In this document: piece after piece, positions 18,241 to 26,138 of the stretch | How positions within the stretch are numbered: position 1 is the stretch's first letter | Layout: the number at the start of each line of letters is the position of its first letter | DNA from: Rhodococcus sp. ABRD24 | GTDB lineage: Bacteria; Actinomycetota; Actinomycetes; Mycobacteriales; Mycobacteriaceae | NCBI RefSeq assembly: GCF_004328705.1 | Contig: NZ_CP035319.1 | Coordinates: 2,232,001-2,296,000, forward strand | Length of the DNA stretch: 64,000 nucleotides | Direction: 5' to 3' | Notes under the pieces: model-generated | Databases searched by the model: none | Told to the model about the DNA's origin: nothing | Seen by the model: the letters and a program-made list of their open reading frames with translations, nothing else | Made by a program: the position numbers and the translations under genes

Positions 18241-19061
18241 CTCGGTCCCTCGAGGAAGAAGTGGGCATAGGGCACGGTCCACACCAGGGGGTGGCCCAGC
18301 CGGTGCCCGGTGTAGCCGTCTTCGCCATAGGTGGTGCCGTGGTCGGAGCACACGATCGCGAAACATCGTCGCCGGCTCGACATGGCGGCGAACAGTAGCC
18401 CGATGTGCCGGTCCACGTATTCCAGCGCGGCCGCGTGCGTCGCCCGAGAGTCCCCGTCATCGGCGGTCGCACCCTCGGCGAAGAACCAGTTCGGTTGGTG
18501 CAGAGCCGAAACGTTGACGAACAGGAACAGGCGGCGTTCGGCGGGAAGCCCGGCCACCACCTGCGCCGCCAGGTCCGCCTGCGCCTCGAAAGAGGTCGCC
18601 GAGGTCACACCCAGCTCGGGAGACCAGTGCGCCTCGTCGAACATGTCGGGCAGCACCGAGCCCAGCGCGCCCCGGCGGTTGAAGAAGCCGACACCGCCGA
18701 TGCACACCGTGTGATAGCCGACAGCGGCAAGGCCCGCAACGAGATGCGGCTCCTCGAACACGAATGTCCCGTTCGCGGTCGACTCGCTGCCACCGAACTC
18801 GGCCGCGAACAGTCGCGGGTGCGGCCCCTGCCCGACCGGGGTGGGCAGGAACCCGGCGAACATCGCCTGGTGCGAGGCGTACGTGAAGCTGCCGGGGGCA
18901 TGACGTTCCTCCCAGCGTCCACCGGGCAGCTGCCGCGCGAGGTTCGGGATCCGACCCGCGGCAGCGAGTTCACAGGCCACGTCGTAACGCAGGGTGTCGA
19001 GCGTGATCAGCAGGATGTCGTCGGAGCCGACGACGGTGTTCATGTCAGGCTGCTGCGACAT
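18237..19061 (-). CDS. STM4013-family sulfatase/alkaline-phosphatase-fold protein
   Basis: 274 aa. The N-terminal motif ILLITLDTLRYDV is the metal-binding aspartate loop of the sulfatase superfamily, and CSDHGTTYGEDGYTGHRLGH holds the C-terminal Asp-His metal ligands. The usual Cys/Ser-x-Pro-x-Arg formylglycine signature is not seen; APGSFTYASHQAMF occupies that place, so it may act as a phosphotransferase or hydrolase. ATG 19061 overlaps the STM4014 stop by 17 nt. Confidence 0.82.
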   Translation of the reverse strand: MSQQPDMNTVVGSDDILLITLDTLRYDVACELAAAGRIPNLARQLPGGRWEERHAPGSFTYASHQAMFAGFLPTPVGQGPHPRLFAAEFGGSESTANGTFVFEEPHLVAGLAAVGYHTVCIGGVGFFNRRGALGSVLPDMFDEAHWSPELGVTSATSFEAQADLAAQVVAGLPAERRLFLFVNVSALHQPNWFFAEGATADDGDSRATHAAALEYVDRHIGLLFAAMSSRRRCFAIVCSDHGTTYGEDGYTGHRLGHPLVWTVPYAHFFLEGPR

Positions 19062-20139
19062 CGGCCCATCCTTCGGCCGCGGCCAGTTGCGCCGCATAGG
19101 TGTCGAGACCGTCGGCGCGGCCCGGGAGCCCGGGCAGGCCCGGAAGCAGGTCTCCGAACGCGTTCACCTCACCGACTGCGGCGCCACGCCAGTTCGCGGC
19201 GGGCAACAGATCCACCCCGACACACAGGGTACGCGGGAAGCAGGCGGCGGCCCGTTCCGCAATGGCGAGCGCGTTGTCCCAGCCGTATCCTGCGGCGTCG
19301 AAGCCTGCCCGCGCGATCTCCAGGCCGCCGCGTTGTCCGCCCAGGTGCAGATTGGTCATCGGGTGCACGCTGGTACGCAGTACCGCATGGGTCGCCTGCC
19401 CGGCGACCACCACGACCCGCAGATCGGCGGCGCGACCCTGCCGCGACGGCTTCGGCAACCATGCCTCGATGTGCAGACGTTCACCGGCCAGCGCGTCGAC
19501 GAGGGCGCCGACCTCGCCTTCGCCCGTCAGTCGGCGTACCCGCAGCGAGTTGTAGACACCGTCCACCGCGATCTCCACGCTGCTGCGCGCCTGGACCCGG
19601 CCCCCGGAGGCGGTCTCGACAGCGACCACCCCGGCCGCGGAGGATCCGTGCGCGGGCTTGACGAAGAACCGCCGTAGCCCGGCCGCCGCAGCCAGCTCGC
19701 GCACCTCGGGCCAGTTCCGCGGCACTGGCGCTTCTCCTCCCGAGGTGGGCGAGATCGGCACCGGTACACCGTTACTCGCGAGTGAACCATGGCACCGGCG
19801 CTTGTCGAACAGCACGGCCAGGTCGTCCGGATCGGTCAGCCAGCGCCCGCCGCGCAGCGTGCCGACCGCAGCGAGCAGCGACGCATACCACCGGGTACCG
19901 TCCGCAATCCGTGTCGGGTCCCCGGGTCCGCGCAGCAGTGCATCGACCTCGCGGTCTTCGCCGGGCGAGTCGAGTCGCACCCACTCGTCGGCGTCGAACC
20001 GTGCCCCGCGCGTGGTGAGCACCTCGCGCCAGGACACCACCCGCGGGGTGGGCATACCGAAACGGGCTGCGGCATCCAGTAGCAGTGTCACGCGGCGGTT
20101 CTCCGGATTGCCCACGACCGCGAGGCGGGGACGGGTCAT
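19045..20139 (-). CDS. STM4014-family ATP-grasp-like protein
   Basis: 364 aa. FFVKPAHGSSAAGVVAVE (about 155-172) is an ATP-grasp nucleotide-binding loop, and AVGEVNAFGDLLPGL near the C-terminus matches the metal-binding end of that fold (E-x-N). RimK/ATP-grasp ligases join carboxylates to amines; the substrate here is unknown. It lies between the LRR protein and the sulfatase-like gene with overlaps on both sides, which suggests a stoichiometric complex or one pathway. Confidence 0.8.
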   Translation of the reverse strand: MTRPRLAVVGNPENRRVTLLLDAAARFGMPTPRVVSWREVLTTRGARFDADEWVRLDSPGEDREVDALLRGPGDPTRIADGTRWYASLLAAVGTLRGGRWLTDPDDLAVLFDKRRCHGSLASNGVPVPISPTSGGEAPVPRNWPEVRELAAAAGLRRFFVKPAHGSSAAGVVAVETASGGRVQARSSVEIAVDGVYNSLRVRRLTGEGEVGALVDALAGERLHIEAWLPKPSRQGRAADLRVVVVAGQATHAVLRTSVHPMTNLHLGGQRGGLEIARAGFDAAGYGWDNALAIAERAAACFPRTLCVGVDLLPAANWRGAAVGEVNAFGDLLPGLPGLPGRADGLDTYAAQLAAAEGWADVAAA

Positions 20140-21089
20140 TCGCCGACCGCGACCGACCGGTAGATCGTTCCGTCGTACTCGTCTTCCTCGGCGTCTTCAC
20201 CGTCTAGGTTCAGTTGCACTCCGGACGGTTCGAGTGCCGCGCGTAGACGCTCCCGCATGTCGTCGCTCAGGTAGTTGTGGTGCAGATCCAGTGACTCGAG
20301 GTGGGTGAGCGATTGTCCGGCGAGCAGCGCCTCGGCGCCCGCGTCCAGCAGCACACCCTTGGACAGGTCCAGGGCACGCAGCTGCGGAACGATCGGCGCC
20401 GCCGCGACGGCTGCAGCGATGTCGTCCTGGTACTCACTGTTGGACAGCGCGAGGCCGGTCAACCGGGGGAAATTCACGCCGGCGAGAATCGGAGCCAGGT
20501 CTTCGACGGTCGAGTCTGCGCCGTATTCCTCTGTACCCAGCCACAATTCCAGATCAGTCAGGGCCGGTAGTTCCGAGGCGGCCACGGCTCGAACCACGTC
20601 AGCGGACAGCCCGCCCGTTTCGATCACCAGGCTGCGCAGGTTCTCGTGCCGGACGGGGTTCAGCATCAGCTGGTTGCCGCCACGCACCCCCAGGTGCTCC
20701 AGCCGGGGAAACGCCGTCAGCAAGGCGGTGATATCCGACTGCACGATCCACGAGATCTCGCAGTCCTCGGCGGTCATGTCGCCCAGGAACAGGGACCGCA
20801 GTGCCGGGAATTCCCCGGCGGCCGCGACGAGGGCCTCCACCACGGGACCTGAGCCCTCGTCGTACGGATCGGCCCAGCTGCCCACGACGATCGCCTGCAC
20901 CGTCGACGGATCGACTGCGGCACGGAATGTGTCGAATGCCTCCGGCCATGCGACGGGCGCCTCGTGCGTAGGAACCGAGATCCGCCAGGCGACCGGGCCC
21001 TGCGGGGGTGTGCTGGCAGCGGGGTCGGGGTCGCTCGGAAACTCCGTGACGGGAAGGCCTTGGAATTCACTCTGCAGGTCGCTGATCAC
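20136..21089 (-). CDS. STM4015-family leucine-rich-repeat protein
   Basis: 317 aa. After an N-terminal domain containing AWRISV and IVVGSW, at least six leucine-rich repeats are visible (for example LRSLFLGDM, LEHLGVRGG, LRSLVIETG, LTDLELWLG, LTGLALSNS, LRALDLSKG, LESLDLHHN). GTG 21089 is preferred: it follows AGGAG by 7 nt and yields the family N-terminus xISxxxxEFQGLPV. The upstream TTG at 21128 lacks a ribosome site. First gene of the cassette; its stop overlaps STM4014. LRR proteins usually bind other proteins or peptides, so it may be a scaffold. Confidence 0.82.
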   Translation of the reverse strand: MISDLQSEFQGLPVTEFPSDPDPAASTPPQGPVAWRISVPTHEAPVAWPEAFDTFRAAVDPSTVQAIVVGSWADPYDEGSGPVVEALVAAAGEFPALRSLFLGDMTAEDCEISWIVQSDITALLTAFPRLEHLGVRGGNQLMLNPVRHENLRSLVIETGGLSADVVRAVAASELPALTDLELWLGTEEYGADSTVEDLAPILAGVNFPRLTGLALSNSEYQDDIAAAVAAAPIVPQLRALDLSKGVLLDAGAEALLAGQSLTHLESLDLHHNYLSDDMRERLRAALEPSGVQLNLDGEDAEEDEYDGTIYRSVAVGE

Positions 21090-21153
21090 CGGGGCACTCC
21101 TGGTCTCGGGTGGGTTCAGGTCGGTCAATGGGCATTATGCCCGACTTCGGAAG

Positions 21154-21191
21154 GTCGCGATCGAGCGTCTCCGTCGCGATCGAGCGTCTCC
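21154..21191. repeat. Perfect 19-bp tandem duplication
   Basis: GTCGCGATCGAGCGTCTCC occurs twice head to tail (21154-21172, 21173-21191), in the gap upstream of the STM4015 cassette and downstream of alkB. A small dyad GGGCATTATGCCC lies next to it at 21130-21142. It may be cassette promoter DNA. Confidence 0.7.
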
Positions 21192-21239
21192 TACGAGGAA
21201 CCCGGCACGAGCGCCGGCGTGTGCGTGACTCCACCGTTC

Positions 21240-21905
21240 TCATCGCGGATCCGCCAGGCCGGTCACACGCAGCGTTATGTTGAGCCGCCCACTCACCAGT
21301 CCGCAGTCCGGGTCAGCGGTTCCCGGAAGTACCTTCGGCACACCGTGATACGCGAATCGAGACGGACCACCGAACACGAAGAGGTCCCCCGACTCCAGTT
21401 CGACATCGGTATACGGCCGGCCCCGATTCTCGGTATTTCCGAACCGGAAGGTGCAGGTGTCGCCGATGCTCAGCGACACCACGGGCGCGTCCGACCGCTC
21501 CTCCTGATCGCGGTGCATGCCCATGCGGGCGGTGCCGTCGTAGAAGTTGATCAGCGCAGCGTCCGGTTCGTACTCGGCACCCACCACCCGATTGCCATAG
21601 GCGTCAGCGACGGCCCTTTTTCCCAACTGCACCAACCATTCCGGCAGTGGTAACACCCGGCCACCGCCGGCGTCATCGGCGGTACGGCTGTACCGGTAGG
21701 GCTGCCAGTGCCAGCCGAGGCAGACGGTCTGTACCGACATCGCGTGCCCGGTGGGCAGCCGGGCGGCCCGCATCGGCACCGGGCCGCGCACCCACCCTCG
21801 ACACGCCTCGACGAGCCCGCGCTGCTCGTCGAGGTCGAGCCAGTCGGGAACCAGCACGGCGCCCCCCGCGACGGAGCGGCGAGGCCGGGGGATGAGCGCC
21901 GACAA
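21240..21905 (-). CDS. alkB: AlkB-type 2-oxoglutarate/Fe(II) DNA dealkylase
   Basis: 221 aa. Metal ligands H-x-D in MGMHRDQEERSDAPVVSLSIGD and the distal His in FAYHGVP, with the 2OG-binding arginines in GRLNITLR. NFYDGTARMG is the AlkB nucleotide-recognition region. It oxidatively removes 1-methyladenine and 3-methylcytosine lesions. The TTG at 21905 is the apparent start: it overlaps the stop of the Ada-like gene (TAATTG) and follows AAGGGAAG; an internal GTG near codon 17 is an alternative. Part of an alkylation repair island. Confidence 0.9.
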   Translation of the reverse strand: MSALIPRPRRSVAGGAVLVPDWLDLDEQRGLVEACRGWVRGPVPMRAARLPTGHAMSVQTVCLGWHWQPYRYSRTADDAGGGRVLPLPEWLVQLGKRAVADAYGNRVVGAEYEPDAALINFYDGTARMGMHRDQEERSDAPVVSLSIGDTCTFRFGNTENRGRPYTDVELESGDLFVFGGPSRFAYHGVPKVLPGTADPDCGLVSGRLNITLRVTGLADPR

Positions 21906-22169
21906 TTACCGACTTCCCTTCCGGTTGTGTGCTTTCCATTCGTTGTACCGCTGGCGCAGACACACCGCACACGGCCGGTATCCGGCAGCAATCGCGGTGT
22001 CTTCGTCAGCGAAGAACACCCGCTGCGTCACGTACCCACCGCGCGCGATGGCGCGGGCCGCCCCTGGGCAATCGAGCCGACCGTAGATGCGATGCCTCCG
22101 GTGCCCACCGAGCGTGCCTGGCATGGGGCTCTGATACGTCAGTCCCGAACTGTCGATCAATTTGTACAT
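21906..22169 (-). CDS. Free-standing Ada-like metal-binding domain protein, lacking the acceptor cysteine
   Basis: 87 aa, resembling the N-terminal zinc domain of Ada. Visible: RIYGRLDCPGA and the distal PCAVC. In Ada four cysteines bind zinc and the first (Cys38, in the motif IYCRPSC) accepts methyl groups from phosphotriesters. Here that position is glycine (IYGRLDC), leaving three cysteines, so self-methylation as in Ada is unlikely. Transcribed immediately ahead of alkB with the stop and start adjoining. It may be a DNA-binding or structural partner of AlkB. Confidence 0.75.
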   Translation of the reverse strand: MYKLIDSSGLTYQSPMPGTLGGHRRHRIYGRLDCPGAARAIARGGYVTQRVFFADEDTAIAAGYRPCAVCLRQRYNEWKAHNRKGSR

Positions 22170-22205
22170 GATCCGCGACTTTGTACGTTCCGCATACAGC
22201 GTCTC

Positions 22206-22922
22206 TCATTCCGCGTCGTGGAGGACCAGTCCGAGCGTGCGACGACTCCCGGCGCGCACCGTACTCACCCCGTGTCGTATCGGCGCCGCAGACCATCCCC
22301 GTGCCGACTGCACCGGACGGTCCTGCGTCGTGAACACGAACGCGTGCCCCTGGCGCAGCACCGTCGCGGTGCCGCGGGACTGCGCACGGGCCCGCTGCTC
22401 GACGAGGAGGAACTCGCCGCCCTCGTGGTCGACGCCGGGTTCGTCCAGCCCGATCACCACCTGCAGCGGAAACACCAACTCGCCGTACAGATCCCGATGC
22501 AGCGCATTCCAATCGCCGACCCCGTACCGCAACAACAGGGGCGTCGCTCGACGCTGCCCGGCAGCGTGACACATCGCGAGCCACTCGTCGAGGGTGTCCG
22601 GCCACGGTGCCGTCCGGCCCAGCCGCCACGCCCATTCGCGAGCAACCGGAAGGAGTTTCACGTAGAACATCGCGCGCATCTCGACGATCGGATCCGGCAA
22701 TGGGTAGTCGAAGTAACGGTACTGCCCGGAGCCGTACCGATGCCGCGCCATGTCGACGGTTGAGCGGAACCGGCCCGGCTCATCGTAGAGGTCGGCGAGG
22801 GCATGGCATTCGTCCCGCGTGAGCACCGGACCGGACTGTGCACCGCCGAAAGTGTCGAGCTCGTCGCGCAGAGACGTCCAGTCCAGGGCGTGGACGCGGC
22901 CGGCGAGCGGCGGCGCGCTCAC
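22206..22922 (-). CDS. 2OG-Fe(II) oxygenase family protein
   Basis: 238 aa double-stranded beta-helix dioxygenase. Iron ligands H-x-D in ALHRDLYGELVFPLQVVIGL and a distal His in IRHGVSTVR with the 2OG arginine. The segment EGGEFLLVEQ is typical of prolyl-hydroxylase-like proteins found beside methyltransferase repair genes. The substrate is unknown; the context suggests a role in alkylation response. GTG 22922 overlaps the ogt stop (GTGA). Confidence 0.8.
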   Translation of the reverse strand: MSAPPLAGRVHALDWTSLRDELDTFGGAQSGPVLTRDECHALADLYDEPGRFRSTVDMARHRYGSGQYRYFDYPLPDPIVEMRAMFYVKLLPVAREWAWRLGRTAPWPDTLDEWLAMCHAAGQRRATPLLLRYGVGDWNALHRDLYGELVFPLQVVIGLDEPGVDHEGGEFLLVEQRARAQSRGTATVLRQGHAFVFTTQDRPVQSARGWSAAPIRHGVSTVRAGSRRTLGLVLHDAE

Positions 22923-23512
22923 GCCGCCTCCAACGTCAGTAGCGTCAGCTTCGCTGCCGAGCCGCCGACGTACTGCCCGGTGCTGCCGTCACTGCGCACC
23001 ACCCGGTGGCACGGCACGAACAGCGGCAGCGGGTTGGTGGCGCACGCGGTGCCGACCGCACGAACCGCGCGGGGGCTGCCCGCCGCCTCCGCGACCTCCG
23101 CGTAGCTTGCGGTACGCCCGTAGCCGATGTCGGGCAGGTGGGTCAGCACCTCCCGGCGGAACCCGCGCGATAGCCGCAGATCCAGCGGAACCTCGAAGTG
23201 GGTGCGCCGATGCGCGAAATACTCGTCGAGCTGTCGCGCAGCATCGTCCAGACGCGCGGGCACCTCGAGAATGCGGGGACTGACTTGCTCGGAGAGCTGC
23301 GCCAGCACCGCGTCGCGACCCTCTCGGACGAAGGCGACCCGCACCAGACCGGTGTTCGTGGCCGCCAGGAGCAATGGGCCGATCGGGGTGTCGACAGTGC
23401 GGTAGGCGATGTCGAGCAGGCCGGCGTGATCGGCATCGGCGGCCAGTCGTGAGTGCAGGCGGCGCAGGACCTCCGAGCTGTCGTTGTCGATCGGGAACGA
23501 GATGGTGCTCAT
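22919..23512 (-). CDS. ogt: Methylated-DNA-protein-cysteine methyltransferase (first copy)
   Basis: 197 aa. Suicidal repair protein moving the methyl from O6-methylguanine to its own cysteine in FVPCHRVV (near 165). DNA-recognition helix YAEVAEAAGSPRAVRAVGTACATNPLPLFVPCHR. It has an unusually long N-terminal part (about 40 residues before the Ogt domain). ATG 23512 overlaps the stop of the sigma factor gene (ATGA), so repair enzyme and sigma factor are co-translated. Confidence 0.9.
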   Translation of the reverse strand: MSTISFPIDNDSSEVLRRLHSRLAADADHAGLLDIAYRTVDTPIGPLLLAATNTGLVRVAFVREGRDAVLAQLSEQVSPRILEVPARLDDAARQLDEYFAHRRTHFEVPLDLRLSRGFRREVLTHLPDIGYGRTASYAEVAEAAGSPRAVRAVGTACATNPLPLFVPCHRVVRSDGSTGQYVGGSAAKLTLLTLEAA

Positions 23513-24084
23513 CGGGACACTCCCTTCTGTGCGAGCACGGGGTGTGTGGGCGACGGGTACGTTCGGCGCAGCCGGGCCACGCCGTCGGACGCGGCCCGTC
23601 GGGCGGCGTCGGTGCTGTTTCCGAGAATCACCGCGACCTCCGCGTAGGGCAGTCCGGCGAGGTGGTGGTAGACAACGGCGGCGCGCTGCGTGAACGGCAA
23701 TTTTGCGAGCGCGTCCCACAGTTCGTGATCCCACGAACCGGGCACGCCCGTCACCGTCGCCCGTTCCGGAACCTCGTCCGTCGGAATTGGCACCCGCTGC
23801 CGGAGGCGATGGGCATCGACGGCCTTGCGATGCGCAATGGTCACCAACCAAGCCTCTACATTGCTACCGTCCGGCAATTCCGGATAGGCACGCAATGCGG
23901 CGAGGAAGGTCTCCGACCAGGCATCCTCGGCGTCGAACGGGCCCAGTAGCGCCCGGCACACCCGCAGCACCACCGGCCCGTACTCGGTGACGATCTGTTC
24001 GAACGGTTTCAGTCCCACACCCTGTAGACGCTCCGGGCCACCAGAACGTGAGGTGTGATCCGCGCCGAATTCAGAACAGTCCAT
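23509..24084 (-). CDS. ECF-like RNA polymerase sigma factor
   Basis: 191 aa with sigma region 2 (VLRVCRALLGPFDAEDAWSETFLAALRAYPEL, about 38-70) and region 4 (LPFTQRAAVVYHHLAGLPYAEVAVILGNSTDAARRAA, about 130-165). No anti-sigma gene lies beside it. It is sandwiched between two ogt genes with overlapping ends, so an alkylation-inducible or Ogt-controlled sigma factor is plausible but not shown. ATG 24084 overlaps the upstream ogt by 14 nt. Confidence 0.85.
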   Translation of the reverse strand: MDCSEFGADHTSRSGGPERLQGVGLKPFEQIVTEYGPVVLRVCRALLGPFDAEDAWSETFLAALRAYPELPDGSNVEAWLVTIAHRKAVDAHRLRQRVPIPTDEVPERATVTGVPGSWDHELWDALAKLPFTQRAAVVYHHLAGLPYAEVAVILGNSTDAARRAASDGVARLRRTYPSPTHPVLAQKGVSR

Positions 24085-24574
24085 CCTGAACTCCCGGCGG
24101 ATTCGGATTCTCCAGGTCCAGCAGGAACTGCTTGCGCTCGAGCCCGCCCGCGTAACCGGTCAACGAGCCGTCGCTGCCGACCACACGGTGGCACGGCACG
24201 ATAATGCCGATCGGATTGCGCCCGTTGGCGGCGGCCACCGCTCGGATCGCAGCCGGGTTACCGAGATGCTCGGCGAGCTGCAGGTACGTCCAGCGTTCGC
24301 CGTAGGGGATGGCGCCCAGGGCGTCCCACACCCGGCGTTGGAACTCGGTGCCCCGCGGCGCGAGCGGCACCGTGAACTCGGCACGATCGCCGTCGAAGTA
24401 CTCGGCGAGTTGCGCGATCACGTCGTCGAACCCGTCGTCGACGCGCGGGCCGAACCGCTCACTGTCGGGCAGGTGCCGCTGCTCGTGCATGTACAGTCCG
24501 CACAAGTCTTCCTCGATCCGGACCAGCGTCAATGGCCCGACGGGCGAGTCGACCACGGTGTGCACAGCTTCCAC
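24071..24574 (-). CDS. ogt: Methylated-DNA-protein-cysteine methyltransferase (second copy)
   Basis: 167 aa Ogt: acceptor cysteine in IIVPCHRVVGSDGSLTGYAGGL, preceded by the helix-turn-helix YLQLAEHLGNPAAIRAVAAANGRNP. Shorter and more canonical than the copy at 22919. GTG 24574 (VEAVHTVVDSPVGPLTLV) follows GGGAGG by 9 nt; TTG at 24604 is a weaker alternative. First gene of the run ogt - sigma - ogt - oxygenase. Confidence 0.9.
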   Translation of the reverse strand: MEAVHTVVDSPVGPLTLVRIEEDLCGLYMHEQRHLPDSERFGPRVDDGFDDVIAQLAEYFDGDRAEFTVPLAPRGTEFQRRVWDALGAIPYGERWTYLQLAEHLGNPAAIRAVAAANGRNPIGIIVPCHRVVGSDGSLTGYAGGLERKQFLLDLENPNPPGVQDGLF

Positions 24575-24718
24575 GTCATCGATCCTCCCAGCACCCACCG
24601 ACAAGTTCGCGAGATCGAGGTCTGGAAGGTCACGGTATCTGCCGTGGACCGCTGTTCGACCGGCTGATCGTGCAGATGACCGCCCTCCCTACCTTCCCCG
24701 CCCCGGAGTGGGTGGACG

Positions 24719-25570
24719 CTATCGGGGACTGGCCACGGCACTCGGATGAGGAGTCGCCGCAGCCTGGCGGAGAAATACGTCGTCGAGCGTGACCATCGAC
24801 AGGTTCCGTTCCCTGACAATGTCTACGAGCTGGCCGTAGACATGGGTGACGGGCCGATGGTTGGCGTGTCCGATCACGATTGCCTGGTCGACGAAGTACT
24901 TGCGTGCACACTCGAGCAGGTACTGCTCGGTGATGACACCCGAGTCCGACAGCGAACCCGCCCACATCGTCGGCACCGTGTAGCCCTGGTCGGCCGCGAT
25001 CTTGTCGACCGTCGAGTTCCGGTACCCGTAGGGCGGCCGATAGTACGGAGTGCCGTCGGCGCCGAAGGTGTTGTGCAAGAACGCCTTGGTACGTTCGAAC
25101 TGGGTGACCACCGCCCTCGTCGACAGTTTCGTCAGGTCCGGGTGATCCCACGTATGGCTGCCGAGCTGGATCTGTCCGCTCTCCACGAGCGGCCGTAGCG
25201 AGGCCTTGTGGATGGTCCAGGAGTCGTAGACGGCGGTGACGAAGAACGTGAACCTGGCGCCGGTGTCTTTCGCAAACTGGATGTAGGCACCGACTACGTC
25301 GGGGCTGGTGCCGTCGTCCACCGTCAGCGCGAGGTTGTTCCCCGGGCCGGGAATCGTGCTGATCGGCCCCGCCGGGACGGGCACTCGGGCCGTCCGGGGT
25401 GGCGGTGGCGGCAACGAAGTACGCATGGGGGTCACGGTCGGTTGGTTCGGCGACGGCGTGACTGCGTCTGCCGCGGGTTGGCCGCGGTTCGGAACGGTAC
25501 ACGCGGAAGTCCCGGAGGTCACTGCCGCGGCACCGGCGGCGAGCAGGGCAAGGAACCGGCGTCTGTCCAC
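24719..25570 (-). CDS. Exported polysaccharide deacetylase lipoprotein (NodB domain)
   Basis: 283 aa. N-terminus MDRRRFLALLAAG with lipobox-like GTSAC at about 20-24: Tat/Sec-exported lipoprotein. A proline-rich linker (about 30-75) precedes a NodB homology domain with TVDDG (catalytic Asp and metal Asp), the metal-binding SHTWDHPDL and the RPPYGYRN motif. Such enzymes remove N-acetyl groups from cell-wall or capsule sugars. GTG start at 25570; no operon partner. Confidence 0.85.
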   Translation of the reverse strand: MDRRRFLALLAAGAAAVTSGTSACTVPNRGQPAADAVTPSPNQPTVTPMRTSLPPPPPRTARVPVPAGPISTIPGPGNNLALTVDDGTSPDVVGAYIQFAKDTGARFTFFVTAVYDSWTIHKASLRPLVESGQIQLGSHTWDHPDLTKLSTRAVVTQFERTKAFLHNTFGADGTPYYRPPYGYRNSTVDKIAADQGYTVPTMWAGSLSDSGVITEQYLLECARKYFVDQAIVIGHANHRPVTHVYGQLVDIVRERNLSMVTLDDVFLRQAAATPHPSAVASPR

Positions 25571-25606
25571 CTCAGCAGAATATGGGCGCCTGTGGGGGCC
25601 TCTGTG

Positions 25607-26119
25607 TCAGCCACGCCGAGCGGGATCGTCGCGACCGGGCGGTCCGACCGATTTCGCGAGCAAGGGCAGCGTCCGGAACGGTACGACCTCAGAAAGCACC
25701 ACCACCGATACCGAACGCGCCACCGTCGACGAGTGGTGCAGCGCAATGAGCAGCGCCTGCAGCTCCTCATGCGACGCCGCCGCGACCCGGCACAGGACGT
25801 CGCCCACGCCCGTGGTCGCCCACGCCTCGAGCACCTCCGGGAACTCCTCGAGCTCCTTCGTCAGCTGACTCAACGCACCCTGCGCGATCTCGAGCGTGAC
25901 GAACGCCTGCACGGGATACCCGGCGGCACCGAGCCCGATGTCGGGCCCGTACCCGGTGACCACGCCCGCATCCTCGAGGCGCCGCAGCCGCGCCTGCACG
26001 GTCGCCCGAGCCACCCCGACCCGACGCGACAGCTCCAGTACCCCGATCCGCGGTTCGTCCCGAAGCCGTGTGATCAGTTCGACGTCGAGTGCGTCGAGTC
26101 TGTTCCCGTTGCGTTCCAT
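25607..26119 (-). CDS. Lrp/AsnC-family transcriptional regulator
   Basis: 170 aa: winged helix (LDVELITRLRDEPRIGVLELSRRVGVARATVQARLRRLEDAGVV, about 10-55) and a C-terminal RAM/ligand-binding domain (about 70-155). These regulators respond to amino acids or small metabolites. ATG 26119. The 19-nt gap to the stress-protein gene upstream suggests the two share a transcript. Confidence 0.88.
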   Translation of the reverse strand: MERNGNRLDALDVELITRLRDEPRIGVLELSRRVGVARATVQARLRRLEDAGVVTGYGPDIGLGAAGYPVQAFVTLEIAQGALSQLTKELEEFPEVLEAWATTGVGDVLCRVAAASHEELQALLIALHHSSTVARSVSVVVLSEVVPFRTLPLLAKSVGPPGRDDPARRG

Positions 26120-26138
26120 CGCGATGCCCCCGACCCGA

